Source: Mesorhizobium opportunistum WSM2075 (lineage in GTDB: Bacteria > Pseudomonadota > Alphaproteobacteria > Rhizobiales > Rhizobiaceae). Taken from it: a DNA stretch of 64,000 nt. This document shows positions 8,454-17,647 of the stretch, piece by piece (the stretch's first letter is position 1; every line of letters begins with the position of its first letter). The stretch lies in NCBI RefSeq assembly GCF_000176035.2, contig NC_015675.1, positions 3,848,001 to 3,912,000 on the forward strand. Direction: 5' to 3'. The notes beneath the pieces were generated by a model. The model was given only the letters and a program-made list of their open reading frames with translations. It ran no database searches and was not told the DNA's origin. Both the position numbers and the translations under genes were made by a program.

Positions 8454-9058
8454 GCGGTCTTTTGATCTTCCTTGAAGCCGCCTCTGGCCAGTTCGACAAG
8501 GCCATGGAGGATGCAACCAGCGACGTGAAGAAAGCGTCGATGGGCGCCGCGCACAAGGCCGCGGACATCATGAAACGCGACGGCCGCGCCGATATCGCAG
8601 CCGCCGGTTTCGGCCCAAAATGGCAGAACGCGCTCAGGGTTGTCGTCTATCCCAAGAACGCGGAATCCATCCAACCGACGATCCAGACCTATCACAAGAT
8701 CGGCTATTCCGAGATTTTCGAGGAAGGCGGATCGATCTTCGGCAAGCCGTTGCTGTGGCTGCCGATCGAAAAGAACCTGCCGACACGGCAGGGACTTCAC
8801 CGGGTGACGCCATCCTTCTATGTCAAGAACATCGGGCCGCTGTTTCCGATCTACAGGGCAGGGAAGGCGCCCTTGCTGGCGGCCAGGGTGAAAACCGGCC
8901 GTCGCAACAAGCAGGGCGTGGCGGAGATGGAAACGGTGCCGATGTTTGTCGGCATCGACGAGGTCACGCTAAAGGATCGGTTTCACATTCGCGAGATTGC
9001 GGACCAGGTGGCCGACCAGTTGCCCGGAATATTCGCGGCGGAGTTCGACGGCGGCTAA
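8450..9058 (+). CDS. phage tail-associated protein, function unknown
   Basis: A 202-residue protein whose ATG overlaps the stop of the chaperone extension. The N-terminal half is helical (FDKAMEDATSDVKKASMGAAH) and the rest is beta-rich with FEEGGSIFGKPLLWLPIEKNL and VPMFVGIDEVTLKDRFH. It ends IREIADQVADQLPGIFAAEF, a pattern seen in phage virion proteins of the DUF6441 kind, though I cannot confirm membership. Position between chaperone and tape measure suggests a minor tail component. No signal peptide or membrane segment is seen. Confidence 0.65.
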   Translation: MSGLLIFLEAASGQFDKAMEDATSDVKKASMGAAHKAADIMKRDGRADIAAAGFGPKWQNALRVVVYPKNAESIQPTIQTYHKIGYSEIFEEGGSIFGKPLLWLPIEKNLPTRQGLHRVTPSFYVKNIGPLFPIYRAGKAPLLAARVKTGRRNKQGVAEMETVPMFVGIDEVTLKDRFHIREIADQVADQLPGIFAAEFDGG

Positions 9059-9069
9059 GCATCTCGGGC

Positions 9070-9399
9070 TTATTTACCCAACCGCTTGCGCGCCGCGTTC
9101 TGTTGCTCGAAACAGAAGAGAACCATCTGCCAATTGTAGCCGCGCTGCAATTGCCAGTCATTCGCGCACTGCAGCATTACGTCCTTCTCGGCCCCGGCCA
9201 ATGGCTGGCTGATATACCTTGACACTGTCGCGGCGGCGCCTTGCTGCTGCTGGATGCAGAACTCCTGCATCTGGTAGTTGTTCGGCCAATCATCGGCGCA
9301 GTTGGCCCGCACGTCATCGCTGCCGCCCGAGATGGCCTTCTGTGTCGGCAGCAAGGCAACAAAAGCGGCCGCCATTACCTTTGTCCAGAACCTGATCAT
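9070..9399 (-). CDS. small secreted protein with two Cys-repeat units (prophage cargo)
   Basis: This gene runs against the tail operon. ATG 9399 is chosen for its AGGGGGA ribosome site. The 109-residue product has a signal peptide (MIRFWTKVMAAAFVALLP...) cleaved near residue 23-25. The mature part contains two related units: CADDW...MQEFCIQQQ (residues 34-52) and CANDW...MVLFCFEQQ (78-100), each with two Cys that could pair in the periplasm. Orientation, signal peptide and lack of any structural role suggest a gene expressed from the prophage in the lysogen. No named family is recognised. Confidence 0.75.
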   Translation of the reverse strand: MIRFWTKVMAAAFVALLPTQKAISGGSDDVRANCADDWPNNYQMQEFCIQQQQGAAATVSRYISQPLAGAEKDVMLQCANDWQLQRGYNWQMVLFCFEQQNAARKRLGK

Positions 9400-9409
9400 T
9401 TGAAATTCC

Positions 9410-9439
9410 CCCTGCATTGCTTAGCGAAGCAGGGTTTTT
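9410..9439 (+). terminator. hairpin with T-run before tape measure gene
   Basis: CCCTGC (9410-9415) can pair with GCAGGG (9429-9434), followed by TTTTT (9435-9439). As read on the plus strand this is a weak intrinsic terminator lying between the antisense cargo gene and the tape measure ATG at 9464. It might shield or attenuate late transcription, or be a remnant carried in with the cargo gene. Confidence 0.4.
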
Positions 9440-9463
9440 CGGCTTTGTCCACTGAGGCGCAGC

Positions 9464-12400
9464 ATGGCAACCACTCGCAACGCGATCAACGTGCTGATCA
9501 AGCTTCTCGGCGGCGCCGAGATGACGGCCGAGCTGAAGCAGCTCGGCACGTCGGGCGAAGCCGCGATCAAGAAGATCGACACCGCTGCCAAGGGCGTATC
9601 GCTGGCCAATCTCGGCAACGCCGTCAATGCCTTCGGCCGCGACCTGACGACTGTGGCCGAGCGCACCGCGCTCGCCATCTCCGGCATCGCCGCCGGCGTC
9701 TCGGCGGTCGCTCCCGTCATCCTGCTGCTGGCGAAGTCCGGCGCGGAGGCCGCTCAGCAAGCCAAGGAGGCCGCGCAATCGACGGGCCTGCAGGTGGAAG
9801 CCTACCAGAAACTGGCCTTCGCGGCCGGTGAGGCGAATGTCAGCCAGGCCAATTTCAACATCGCGATGAATGCTTTCAACAAGCAGATCGTCAAGACCGC
9901 CGACGAGACGGTGAAAAGCGCCGGCAAGATGAGCACCGCGCTGAAGCGGTTCGGCGCCGACGGCAAGCAAACCGCCGCTGACATCACGCAGGGCGCTGGC
10001 TACACGGTCCAGGCGTTCAAGGATATCAACGTCGAGGTGACGCGCTTCGGCGCGGCCGCGTCCAAGGTCAAGGCCGGCACGGTACAGGCGAAGACCGGAT
10101 TCGATGACCTTGGCATCAAGGTCAAGGACGCCAGCGGGAAATTAAAGGATGGCGAGAAGCTTCTGCTTGAGGTGGCGAACGCCTTTCAGAAAATGCCTGA
10201 CGGGGCGCGCAAGTCCGCCATCGCGCTCAAGCTGTTCGGCCTCGAAGGGGCGAAGCTAATCCCGTTCCTCAACGAGGGGGCAAAGGGCATCCAGGCGCTG
10301 GAGGACGAGGCCGCCCGGCTCGGCATCGTCTTCAGCGACGAGCAGATCAAGGCCGCCGAGGCCTTCAACACCGCGCTCGACGATCTGAAGAAGACCACCG
10401 GCGGCGTGCTGCGCCAGATCGGGCTGATCTTCGCGCCGGCGCTGACAGCCGGGGCGAATGCCTTCAAGGAGGCGATCGCGCGCAACCGTGCCGCCATCCT
10501 TGATTTCGTCAAGAACGGCGTTCAGGCCGCAACGGTCTTCGTCAAGGATTTCTTCGCTACGCTTGCCGGCCGCGATGCCGATGTGACCAGCAACAAATGG
10601 CTGATCACCTGGCGCGACAACATCGTCGGCTTCGGCCAGGATTTCGAACATGTCGCCTCCGGCGTCGTTATCCCGGCAATGGCGAAACTGCGCGCCGCGG
10701 CCGATCTCACCATCACCGCGATCAATGGCATTTTCGGCACCAACATCACCTCGGGTGAGGTGCTGATCGGTGCCACGATCTTCAAGCTGATTGGCGGATT
10801 CGGCCTGCTTCGCTCGTCGATCCTGCTCGTCGTCGAGGCGATTTCCTTCCTCAGCACAGCGTTGCTGGCCACCCCGGCCGGCCGGGTGATCCTGGCCATC
10901 GCCGCGGCCTTGGAGATTGTGATTGCTGTTTGGGAACGGGAACGGGCCAGGCAGCAGGCGTGGATCAGTTCGACCGACGCCCACACAAAAGCTCTCAATG
11001 AGCTGAAGGCCGCTATCGATGCCGTTAAGGCGGGCGTCCCGGGTGCCGAGGAAAATCTCAAGCGCCTGGCGCAGGCGCACCTCGATTCCGCGCGCGCGGC
11101 GCTGGAGGATGCCAAGGCGCAGGTCGCGCAGCAACAGCAAATCGTCGACGCCATGAAGGCCGGCGGCGATTTCGCCGCACCGCTGGGTGCCGATATCGAC
11201 ACCCAGACCGAAGCGTTGCTGCGGGCAAACATCAATCTCGCCAAGCGCACCCGAGAGCTCGACGACGTCCAGAAGACGCTCGATGGCAAAGTCGTCGGCA
11301 ACATCGAGGATATTCGCACCAAGGCGGATGCGAGCGCGACGGGTCTCCAGAATGCCGCGACCAGCGTCAAGGATCTCGGCAATGTCTCCGACACCGCCGC
11401 GGCCAAGGTCGAAAACCTCGATCATCAGATCACGGTTATTCGCGGCGGCGGTTCGGGTGGCCAGATCACAAAGGAAGTCTTCGACGTCGTCGATGGCGTT
11501 GCCCGTCGCGCAGACCAGTCGAAGGCGGCGCTGGATGGCGTGGCCGCCAGCGCGCAAGCAGCCGGCGACCATGTCCGCACCGTCGCCAACGAGGTGGCCA
11601 GTTCCGTCGCCGCTGTTCCTGACGCGATCAAATCGGATGCCGCGTCGCGGGCTGTCGACAGCGTCGTGTCGGACGTTCAGAAGATCAAGCCGGCGGCCGA
11701 CGAGGCGGCGACTGGCCTCAAGGACGCCTTCAATCCAGATGGTGATGTCGCCGGCGGTCTCAACTCCGCCATCTCCGATGGTGTCGACGGCGTCGTCACC
11801 AACCTAAGCAAACTGGCACCTGCGGCGGATGACGCCGTCGGCGGTCTCAATAGCGCGCTGTCAGGCATCGATACCAGTGGTGCCGAACAGGCCGCCACGG
11901 CCTTGGTCACACCTTTCCAAGGCCTGCCCGGCACAATCGGATCGATTCTCGGTGGGATCAACAGCCTGATCCAGGGCGGATTTGCGAGCCTGTCGTCGAT
12001 CGTCACCAGCCTGGCGGCGCAGATCAATTCGCAGATTGCCAGTATCCTGTCGGCGCTGCGTGAGGCTGCCGCTGCTGCACAGGCCTTGCGGTCGCAGGCG
12101 GCATCTTCGTCCTCCTCCTCATCCGGCGGCGGTTCGCAAGGCGGGTTTGCGTCTGGCGGCCATGTGCTTGGCGCTGGCGGGCCAAAGAGCGACAGCATCC
12201 TGGCTATGCTCTCCAATGGCGAGTTCGTCATTCAGGCGGCTGCAGTGAAACGGTTCGGCGTCGGGTTCCTGAACGCCATCAACAACGGCGTGCTGCCGTC
12301 GATCAATTCGCTCAAGGGCTTCAACATCGGCGGTATTGTCGAGAGCTTCAATCGCTCGATGTCCATTCCTCGCCTTGCTACGGGCGGCATGGTGCCGATC

Positions 12401-12565
12401 CCGGCCGGTCGCGGCGGCTCATCGGGCCGGCCACTGTTCCTGCAACTGCCCGACGGCAGCACGGCGCGCGGCACGATCGAGGAAAGTGCGGTGTCGCAGT
12501 TGCAGCGCTTCGCCATCCAGGCCGGCCTGCTCTCCACCGGCCGCAAGCCGAGGCGCGGCAAATGA
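9464..12565 (+). CDS. tail tape measure protein
   Basis: At 1033 residues this is the longest tail gene, as expected of the ruler that sets tail length. It begins INVLIKLLGGAEMTAELKQL and has long Ala/Lys/Asp-rich helical stretches, a hydrophobic region around residues 425-490 (LIGGFGLLRSSILLVVEAIS, PAGRVILAIAAALEIVIAVW) and a Ser/Gly linker. The C-terminal motif GGHVLGAGGPKSDSILAMLS then NGEFVIQAAAVKRFG is the common tape-measure ending. Middle segments repeat a VxDGVxR/VxNLxKLAPAADDA style. Its stop overlaps the next ATG. Confidence 0.95.
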   Translation: MATTRNAINVLIKLLGGAEMTAELKQLGTSGEAAIKKIDTAAKGVSLANLGNAVNAFGRDLTTVAERTALAISGIAAGVSAVAPVILLLAKSGAEAAQQAKEAAQSTGLQVEAYQKLAFAAGEANVSQANFNIAMNAFNKQIVKTADETVKSAGKMSTALKRFGADGKQTAADITQGAGYTVQAFKDINVEVTRFGAAASKVKAGTVQAKTGFDDLGIKVKDASGKLKDGEKLLLEVANAFQKMPDGARKSAIALKLFGLEGAKLIPFLNEGAKGIQALEDEAARLGIVFSDEQIKAAEAFNTALDDLKKTTGGVLRQIGLIFAPALTAGANAFKEAIARNRAAILDFVKNGVQAATVFVKDFFATLAGRDADVTSNKWLITWRDNIVGFGQDFEHVASGVVIPAMAKLRAAADLTITAINGIFGTNITSGEVLIGATIFKLIGGFGLLRSSILLVVEAISFLSTALLATPAGRVILAIAAALEIVIAVWERERARQQAWISSTDAHTKALNELKAAIDAVKAGVPGAEENLKRLAQAHLDSARAALEDAKAQVAQQQQIVDAMKAGGDFAAPLGADIDTQTEALLRANINLAKRTRELDDVQKTLDGKVVGNIEDIRTKADASATGLQNAATSVKDLGNVSDTAAAKVENLDHQITVIRGGGSGGQITKEVFDVVDGVARRADQSKAALDGVAASAQAAGDHVRTVANEVASSVAAVPDAIKSDAASRAVDSVVSDVQKIKPAADEAATGLKDAFNPDGDVAGGLNSAISDGVDGVVTNLSKLAPAADDAVGGLNSALSGIDTSGAEQAATALVTPFQGLPGTIGSILGGINSLIQGGFASLSSIVTSLAAQINSQIASILSALREAAAAAQALRSQAASSSSSSSGGGSQGGFASGGHVLGAGGPKSDSILAMLSNGEFVIQAAAVKRFGVGFLNAINNGVLPSINSLKGFNIGGIVESFNRSMSIPRLATGGMVPIPAGRGGSSGRPLFLQLPDGSTARGTIEESAVSQLQRFAIQAGLLSTGRKPRRGK

Positions 12566-13008
12566 CCGACCTCACCCTGCTGCGCCTCGATCCGATCGGC
12601 GTGCCGCCCTATTCGGCACGCGGCATCACGCAATCGCTCGATCCGATCGACGGCGCCGCCCAGCTCGCGCGCACCGTCAACGGCGTGCTGATCGACCTGT
12701 CGGACCCGGCCTTTCGCAAATACAAGTCGACGATCGCCTGCACCGATCAGGATCAGCCCGCGCTCGATGGCGTCTGGCCGGGCGATGTCCTCACCGTCGA
12801 TTGCGTGCAGGAACTGTCCTACCGGACCATGGGCGGCTCACCGGCGCGCACGGTGGCCTCGACCACGGATGACCCGGCCACGCGCACCGAAGGCGATTTC
12901 ACCTTCTACCGGCCGCGCCTGACCATGATGGTGGTCGGCTACTCCAAAACCTTCGACGAATGGGGAGCCGAAAGCGGCTGGAGCATGGATTTAGAGGAGG
13001 TCGGCTGA
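12562..13008 (+). CDS. tail tip-region protein, function unknown
   Basis: A 148-residue protein overlapping the tape measure stop by four bases. It starts MTDLTLLRLDPIGVPPYSARG and contains a beta-rich core with LARTVNGVLIDLSDPAFRKY and FTFYRPRLTMMVVGYS. Such proteins follow the tape measure in many rhizobial siphoviruses, where distal-tail and tip components lie. I recognise no catalytic motif. It is adjacent, one base apart, to the 58-residue gene that follows. Confidence 0.65.
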   Translation: MTDLTLLRLDPIGVPPYSARGITQSLDPIDGAAQLARTVNGVLIDLSDPAFRKYKSTIACTDQDQPALDGVWPGDVLTVDCVQELSYRTMGGSPARTVASTTDDPATRTEGDFTFYRPRLTMMVVGYSKTFDEWGAESGWSMDLEEVG

Positions 13009-13185
13009 ATGGAGCGGAAAGACATTAGGATCGATTTTATCGACGATGACGGCATCGCCTATGGCAAGCAAACAACCCGCGTCGAAAACCCCGACGACCC
13101 GGAACAGTACGTCCTTGTCGAGAGGCGCATCGCCATCTTGCCAGGCGGTTTGGTCTTTGATGCCCCATATGGCGCGCCGCACTGA
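13009..13185 (+). CDS. 58-residue tail-region protein
   Basis: A short gene directly after the preceding stop: ATG 13009, TGA 13183-13185, the latter overlapping the next ATG (TGATG). GAGG-type ribosome site lies within the end of the previous gene. The product begins MERKDIRIDFIDDDGIAYG. Its centre, VENPDDPEQYVLVERRI, closely matches VVNPDDAEQYVIVERIL in the protein at 14954-15475, so the two share a small domain. Tight packing and this conserved motif argue that it is a real gene. Function unknown. Confidence 0.75.
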   Translation: MERKDIRIDFIDDDGIAYGKQTTRVENPDDPEQYVLVERRIAILPGGLVFDAPYGAPH

Positions 13186-14951
13186 TGTTTTACTTCGCCT
13201 GGGTCAACGCCACCGACACCATCTTCGGTTCCGAGCATGAGGTCGAGGACGAACAGGTCCTGTCGATCGCGCTCGAGCAGAAGGAGGGCGAGCTCGCGTC
13301 ACTGTCGATATCAGTGCGCAACCCGCGCACTGGCCTTTTGGCACCAGGCCGCAAGCAATGGATGTGGCTGTCCTGGTTCGACGCCGCCAACCCGACAGCC
13401 GGCGCGCAAGCCCTGTTCTTCGGCCGCATCGTCGGCGTTCCCTCCGAGCCGCAAGGCAATGCGGTGACGCTGCAGTTCATCGCTCGGCCGGCCGACTATG
13501 ACGCGCAGAAGCTGGCGCTCGCCGAGACGCTGAAGGTCGCGCCCTATTGGGATCCGATGTGGATACAGCCGGACAGCCGCGACGATCCCGACACCGTGCT
13601 GGAGGCGCGCACGCAGCTTTACCATACCGACCGCGTCAGCCATGAGGTGACGGTGTCCGACATGCTGATCGGCGAGGATGGCCTCCTGGATTTCGGCGGC
13701 GATTTCCTGGCCGACTCCTTCGACATCGCTTTTTCCAGCCCCCCGGTGCGCACCGTCACGGTCGAGGCTTCGGTGAAATGGGACCAGATCGCCACCGGTG
13801 TCGTCGACATCACCAAGCCGCTGCTCGATGCGTTCCGTGCCGCCGGCAGCGGCTCGAAATCGAATATCCGCACGCTGACCGGCGATGGGTTGATGCTCGA
13901 CTGGCCGGTCGAGGAAAAGAACATCGGCGGCGGCTGGGCCTGGGGGCCTTGCAAGGCGACGCGGTCGGATGGCACCGTGGTGCCGCAGGATTATTCGACG
14001 GTCATCATGACCAACGGCAACGGCCAGTTTCCGATCTGGACCATCAAGCCGCTGCTGCAGGCCGCCTATGACGTGTCCCGCCCGAAGGAAGAGGTGTTGT
14101 CCTTCACGCTGGAGGCCGACGTCCAGGCGCTGCTGACCGAGCCCGGCGACGAGGAAGTGATCGCCATCAAGGCGTCGGGAAATGCCGACGAACTGGTCGA
14201 CCCTGCCGATACCGATCATCCCGCCGGCACCGCGCCGATCGGCGATGTCAGGCGCCGCGCCTATTTCCCAACCGAGCGCGGCCTGCGCAGCCTCGACTAT
14301 CTGATCGCGCTGGCCCGCGGCAACATCCTCGAGCGCTCGCGCGCGGTCGAGGTGACGGTCTCATTGAACAGTTTCGCCGCCGGCGTCGATCTGACCTGCC
14401 GCAAGAATGCGCGCATCGTCCATGCGCTCATTCCTGGCGGCGAGGCTACCGGCAAGATCATCGGCTATTCGCTCACCGCCGATGGCGGGAAACTGCTGGC
14501 CACGGTGACCATCGGCTGCACGATCGGCAAGGGCAACACGGTGACGATTTCGACCGGCACGCCCGACTATGTCGAGGACGGCTATGTCGACGCCGGCTAC
14601 CAGACCTATACCGGGCAGACGTTGATGCCGATCGCGGGCGCGGTCACCTACGGCGATTTCTCCAACATTCCGCCGGTCGATGACGGTGTCGATTTCTTCG
14701 ACATGCGCCCGGCCGACATGGTCGAGCAGATCACCATCATCAACCCGCTGCCGACGCAGCAGGAAGTGCTCGATGCCTTCAAGCCGGATCTCCAGGCGGC
14801 GATCGATGCGCTCAACCAGGTCTTTACCGAAGTCGATGGCGATTTGAAGAAATTGACCATCGGCCGCGATGACCCGCCGTTTCTGACGCTTTACCCGATC
14901 ACGGTCAGCCAGTTGATGGTGCCGAAGACGATCAACCTCGAGGCAGCTTGA
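13185..14951 (+). CDS. tail hub/baseplate-like protein
   Basis: A 588-residue protein starting in a TGATG overlap. It begins MFYFAWVNATDTIFGSEHEVED with SIALEQKEGELASLSISVRNP, which resembles the start of phage hub proteins that form a beta-barrel at the tail tip. The middle has AYFPTERGLRSLDYLIALAR and RSRAVEVTVSLNS, and the last 90 residues (DFFDMRPADMVEQITIINPL...) are helical. Placed after the tape measure and before fibre genes, it is a good candidate for the central tail-tip protein. Domain assignment is by style. Confidence 0.7.
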   Translation: MFYFAWVNATDTIFGSEHEVEDEQVLSIALEQKEGELASLSISVRNPRTGLLAPGRKQWMWLSWFDAANPTAGAQALFFGRIVGVPSEPQGNAVTLQFIARPADYDAQKLALAETLKVAPYWDPMWIQPDSRDDPDTVLEARTQLYHTDRVSHEVTVSDMLIGEDGLLDFGGDFLADSFDIAFSSPPVRTVTVEASVKWDQIATGVVDITKPLLDAFRAAGSGSKSNIRTLTGDGLMLDWPVEEKNIGGGWAWGPCKATRSDGTVVPQDYSTVIMTNGNGQFPIWTIKPLLQAAYDVSRPKEEVLSFTLEADVQALLTEPGDEEVIAIKASGNADELVDPADTDHPAGTAPIGDVRRRAYFPTERGLRSLDYLIALARGNILERSRAVEVTVSLNSFAAGVDLTCRKNARIVHALIPGGEATGKIIGYSLTADGGKLLATVTIGCTIGKGNTVTISTGTPDYVEDGYVDAGYQTYTGQTLMPIAGAVTYGDFSNIPPVDDGVDFFDMRPADMVEQITIINPLPTQQEVLDAFKPDLQAAIDALNQVFTEVDGDLKKLTIGRDDPPFLTLYPITVSQLMVPKTINLEAA

Positions 14952-14953
14952 TC

Positions 14954-15475
14954 ATGCCAACGATCGGCGGTCTTTCCAATCCATGGGGTTCCGGCGACAG
15001 CCTGGGCCGCTCCGGGTCTTCGGTTCAAGTGCAGGGGTTTCGCACCGGCGGCAATCGGCTCGGCAGCCTGGAGATTATCAACCGCACCGGCGCCGGGCAG
15101 GATGTCCTCAACCGCGCCTTGGCGAAGGTGCCAAAGGAAGACAATTCCGGCGATGCCGATTTCCGATTCGGCAAGGCCTCGCGCTTCACGCTGACGACGC
15201 CGGACCAGAAGACCAATCCCGGCATGACGGTGACCTGGCCGCCGGATGACCCGTCGAACGATCCCAAGGACGGCATCGTCATAGACGACTTCGATTATGT
15301 CGACCGCAGCGTCGAGAAGATCAAGGTCGTCAACCCGGATGATGCCGAGCAGTACGTGATCGTCGAGCGCATCCTGAAGGTGATGTTCGTCGACCGCACG
15401 ACCGGCCGCTACAAGCGCTTCAATTTCGACTGGTCGAAGAAGCCGTCGGAAACCACGGACAACACCGGTGGCTGA
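14954..15475 (+). CDS. tail protein with NPDD-EQYV-VER domain
   Basis: A 173-residue protein. ATG 14954 is preferred over TTG 14948 because GAGG lies 9 bases before it. The N-terminus is Gly/Ser-rich (GGLSNPWGSGDSLGRSGSS). The C-terminal 60 residues contain DFDYVDRSVEKIKVVNPDD and EQYVIVERILKVMF, shared with the 58-residue protein at 13009. It ends in a basic, aromatic tail (YKRFNFDWSKKP). Function in the tail tip is inferred from position only. Confidence 0.65.
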   Translation: MPTIGGLSNPWGSGDSLGRSGSSVQVQGFRTGGNRLGSLEIINRTGAGQDVLNRALAKVPKEDNSGDADFRFGKASRFTLTTPDQKTNPGMTVTWPPDDPSNDPKDGIVIDDFDYVDRSVEKIKVVNPDDAEQYVIVERILKVMFVDRTTGRYKRFNFDWSKKPSETTDNTGG

Positions 15476-16229
15476 CGGCTATGGCAGCAAGGCGAAGCCC
15501 GTCGCGCTCGATCCGTTCCAGCAGGTCGTCGCGGTGCACTGGTCGCCGCGGCTGCTGACCTTCAGCTTCCGGATCAACCGCAACCCGGAATTCACCTGGG
15601 CGCAGGAGTTCTGCGATTTCGGCCCGCCGGCGCCGGTCGACTATGAAGGCGTCTACCTGACCGGGCTCGACTATATGAGCCTCAACGCGCATGGCGATTT
15701 CAACGAAGCAAAAATCCTGTCCGGCACCGGATGGCAGCCGATCGCTCCAAGCGAGATCGCGATATCAGGCCTGCCGTCGCTGCCGGCGGCGTTTGCCCCG
15801 GCGGCCTGGTCGGTCTTCGCCACCTCGCACGACAACAACCCGGCTACGAATGACGGGCTGAACACGCGCACCCCCTTCGGCCGCTGGCAGGAGGTGACCG
15901 GCTCGGACCTGCCGCAGTCGACGCCCGATGGCGGCAATTTTCGCGAAGCGACATCGGCGGTGTTCGAACTGATCGGCCAGTCCTTCAGCGGCGGGCCGAG
16001 CTGCTACGAAAGCCTGACGACGCCCGGCCTCTACCAGCCGGTGGCGCCGGTCAGCGCCAGGGAGGCGCTGTCGGGCACCCAGAACACCATCAGCGTCGCC
16101 GGCGTGACGGTGACCTACAAGGACAAGATGTGGGCGCCGATCGGCATCCGCACCACCGGCATGTCGGACATCGCCGCCAACCCGATCAACCCCGGCACCT
16201 TCTGGGTGCTGTGCCACCGGCAAACCTGA
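15468..16229 (+). CDS. tail-region protein, function unknown
   Basis: A 253-residue protein starting at GTG 15468, which overlaps the previous stop. It begins MADGYGSKAKPVALDPFQQV, is rich in aromatic residues and Pro, and has a repeated style of short beta strands (VAVHWSPRLLTFSFRINRNP, VTVTYKDKMWAPIGIRTTG). It ends FWVLCHRQT. It lies between hub-like and fibre-like genes and probably belongs to the tail tip or fibre attachment. No enzymatic motif is visible. Confidence 0.6.
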   Translation: MADGYGSKAKPVALDPFQQVVAVHWSPRLLTFSFRINRNPEFTWAQEFCDFGPPAPVDYEGVYLTGLDYMSLNAHGDFNEAKILSGTGWQPIAPSEIAISGLPSLPAAFAPAAWSVFATSHDNNPATNDGLNTRTPFGRWQEVTGSDLPQSTPDGGNFREATSAVFELIGQSFSGGPSCYESLTTPGLYQPVAPVSAREALSGTQNTISVAGVTVTYKDKMWAPIGIRTTGMSDIAANPINPGTFWVLCHRQT

Positions 16230-16241
16230 CGGGATTCTCAA

Positions 16242-16778
16242 ATGGCAATTGTACTCCGCTCGGTGAAGGGATCGAACCTCACCGCCGCCGAAGTCGACGG
16301 CAATTTCAGCGACCTCGTTGCCCAGATTGCAGCGATCATCGCCGGCATCCCAGAACCGGTGAACATTTCGAACATCACCGTCACCGGCACGCGGATGACG
16401 ATCTATCTGGCAGATGCCACCGTCTTCGGCCCGTTCACGCTGCCACAAGCCAACTTCCGACCATCCGTGGTCGGTGTGATCTCGACGACGACGCACACCG
16501 TCGTCTCGGGCGATCTCAACGGCTTCAAGCGCTGCACCAACGCCGCAGGCTGCGCGTGGACGTTCGATGACGACAGCTTCGCCGTCGATTCCGAAGTGAC
16601 CATCTATGCCGACACCGACGGCCCGGTCACCTTCGACAGCACCACCGATATCCAATTGCGCGTGCCGCCGGGTTACCTGCCGCAGGTCAAGGGCAACGGC
16701 TTCACCGCCGGCTTCAAGAAGCTGGCGGCCGGCCTGTGGGTCGGCATCGGCACCTTCGCCGAGGATGTCACCGCATGA
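16242..16778 (+). CDS. tail fibre-like protein
   Basis: A 178-residue protein. Its start, MAIVLRSVKGSNLTAAEVDG then NFSDL, is the common N-terminal motif of phage fibre proteins (x-G-S-x-L-T-x-x-E-V-D-x-N-F). The rest is beta-rich with TGTRMTIYLADATVFGPFTL and a C-terminal FKKLAAGLWVGIGTFAED. It probably forms part of the host-contact structure. The next gene starts 55 bases later. Confidence 0.7.
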   Translation: MAIVLRSVKGSNLTAAEVDGNFSDLVAQIAAIIAGIPEPVNISNITVTGTRMTIYLADATVFGPFTLPQANFRPSVVGVISTTTHTVVSGDLNGFKRCTNAAGCAWTFDDDSFAVDSEVTIYADTDGPVTFDSTTDIQLRVPPGYLPQVKGNGFTAGFKKLAAGLWVGIGTFAEDVTA

Positions 16779-16833
16779 CGGCGCGAACCCGCCAGGGTTC
16801 GTCGTTGGGCGCGCGTCCGATGGAGTGTGTGTC

Positions 16834-17517
16834 ATGATGATCGCGCTTCTCTCGCCGACGCTGGCCGGCGGCGCGGCCTTGCCGCCCTGGCTGCCGGCCG
16901 GCGCCACCGCCTTCCTCGATTTCGTCAACGGCACCTATTACGCGGGCGGCGCGGTGCAAGCCGTCGGCACCTTGCTTGGCGGCGGTTTCGATGCCGGCGA
17001 GATATCCGGCTCGGGCATGCTGATCTTCGACGGCAACGGCAACCAGCCCTCCGCCGCCGGCGCCTTGCTGTCCGACCTGGTGGCGGCGCTGCCCGTGGGC
17101 TGCACGCTTGTCTTCGACATGGATTTCGTCAACCCGCCCTATGGCTGGGTGATGCTGCTCGGCGACAACACCAACTGGGACACCTCGGTCGACGGCATCA
17201 CCATTGCCGCCGACGACAACACCTATGACGCGGTGTCGCTGGGCGTCGGCCACGCCTTGTCGGGCACCGGTGTCCACAGGCTGGCGGTGACGCTGAACCG
17301 CGATGTCGGCGGCGGCGATTTCGAATATGCATGGTGCGCCGATGGCGCCAGCGCCGACACCCAGACGGTTTCCTACGCCATCGGCTGGGCGCTGAACACC
17401 GCATGGATCGGCTCCGACGGCAGCGGCAACGACCAGCTGATGGACCACGTCTATTTCAGGTCGATCACGCTCTATCCGGCCGTCGCGCCGGCGGATTTGC
17501 CGGCGCTGACTTCCTGA
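16834..17517 (+). CDS. tail fibre/receptor-binding candidate
   Basis: A 227-residue protein. ATG 16834 has GGAG 9 bases upstream; the in-frame sequence before it is Arg/Pro/Ser-rich in the style of a non-coding frame. The protein starts with a hydrophobic Pro/Ala stretch (LAGGAALPPWLPAGATAFLD), then a Gly/Asp-rich beta pattern resembling concanavalin-like jelly rolls (GCTLVFDMDFVNPPYGWVML, HRLAVTLNRDVGGGDFEYAW). It sits between two fibre-like genes, suggesting adsorption. The lectin-like fold is a guess from strand pattern. Confidence 0.6.
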   Translation: MMIALLSPTLAGGAALPPWLPAGATAFLDFVNGTYYAGGAVQAVGTLLGGGFDAGEISGSGMLIFDGNGNQPSAAGALLSDLVAALPVGCTLVFDMDFVNPPYGWVMLLGDNTNWDTSVDGITIAADDNTYDAVSLGVGHALSGTGVHRLAVTLNRDVGGGDFEYAWCADGASADTQTVSYAIGWALNTAWIGSDGSGNDQLMDHVYFRSITLYPAVAPADLPALTS

Positions 17518-17647
17518 TGCCTCACGCCCCGCACCGCCGCCTGCTGGCGGCTGGCCCTCCGGCTGGGCGGCGCAAAGGCGCCGACGCCCGGTCGGCCCTG
17601 CGGCCGGAATGCCCGGCTTTTCGATGTCTCTTGAAAGGAGCTTTTCC

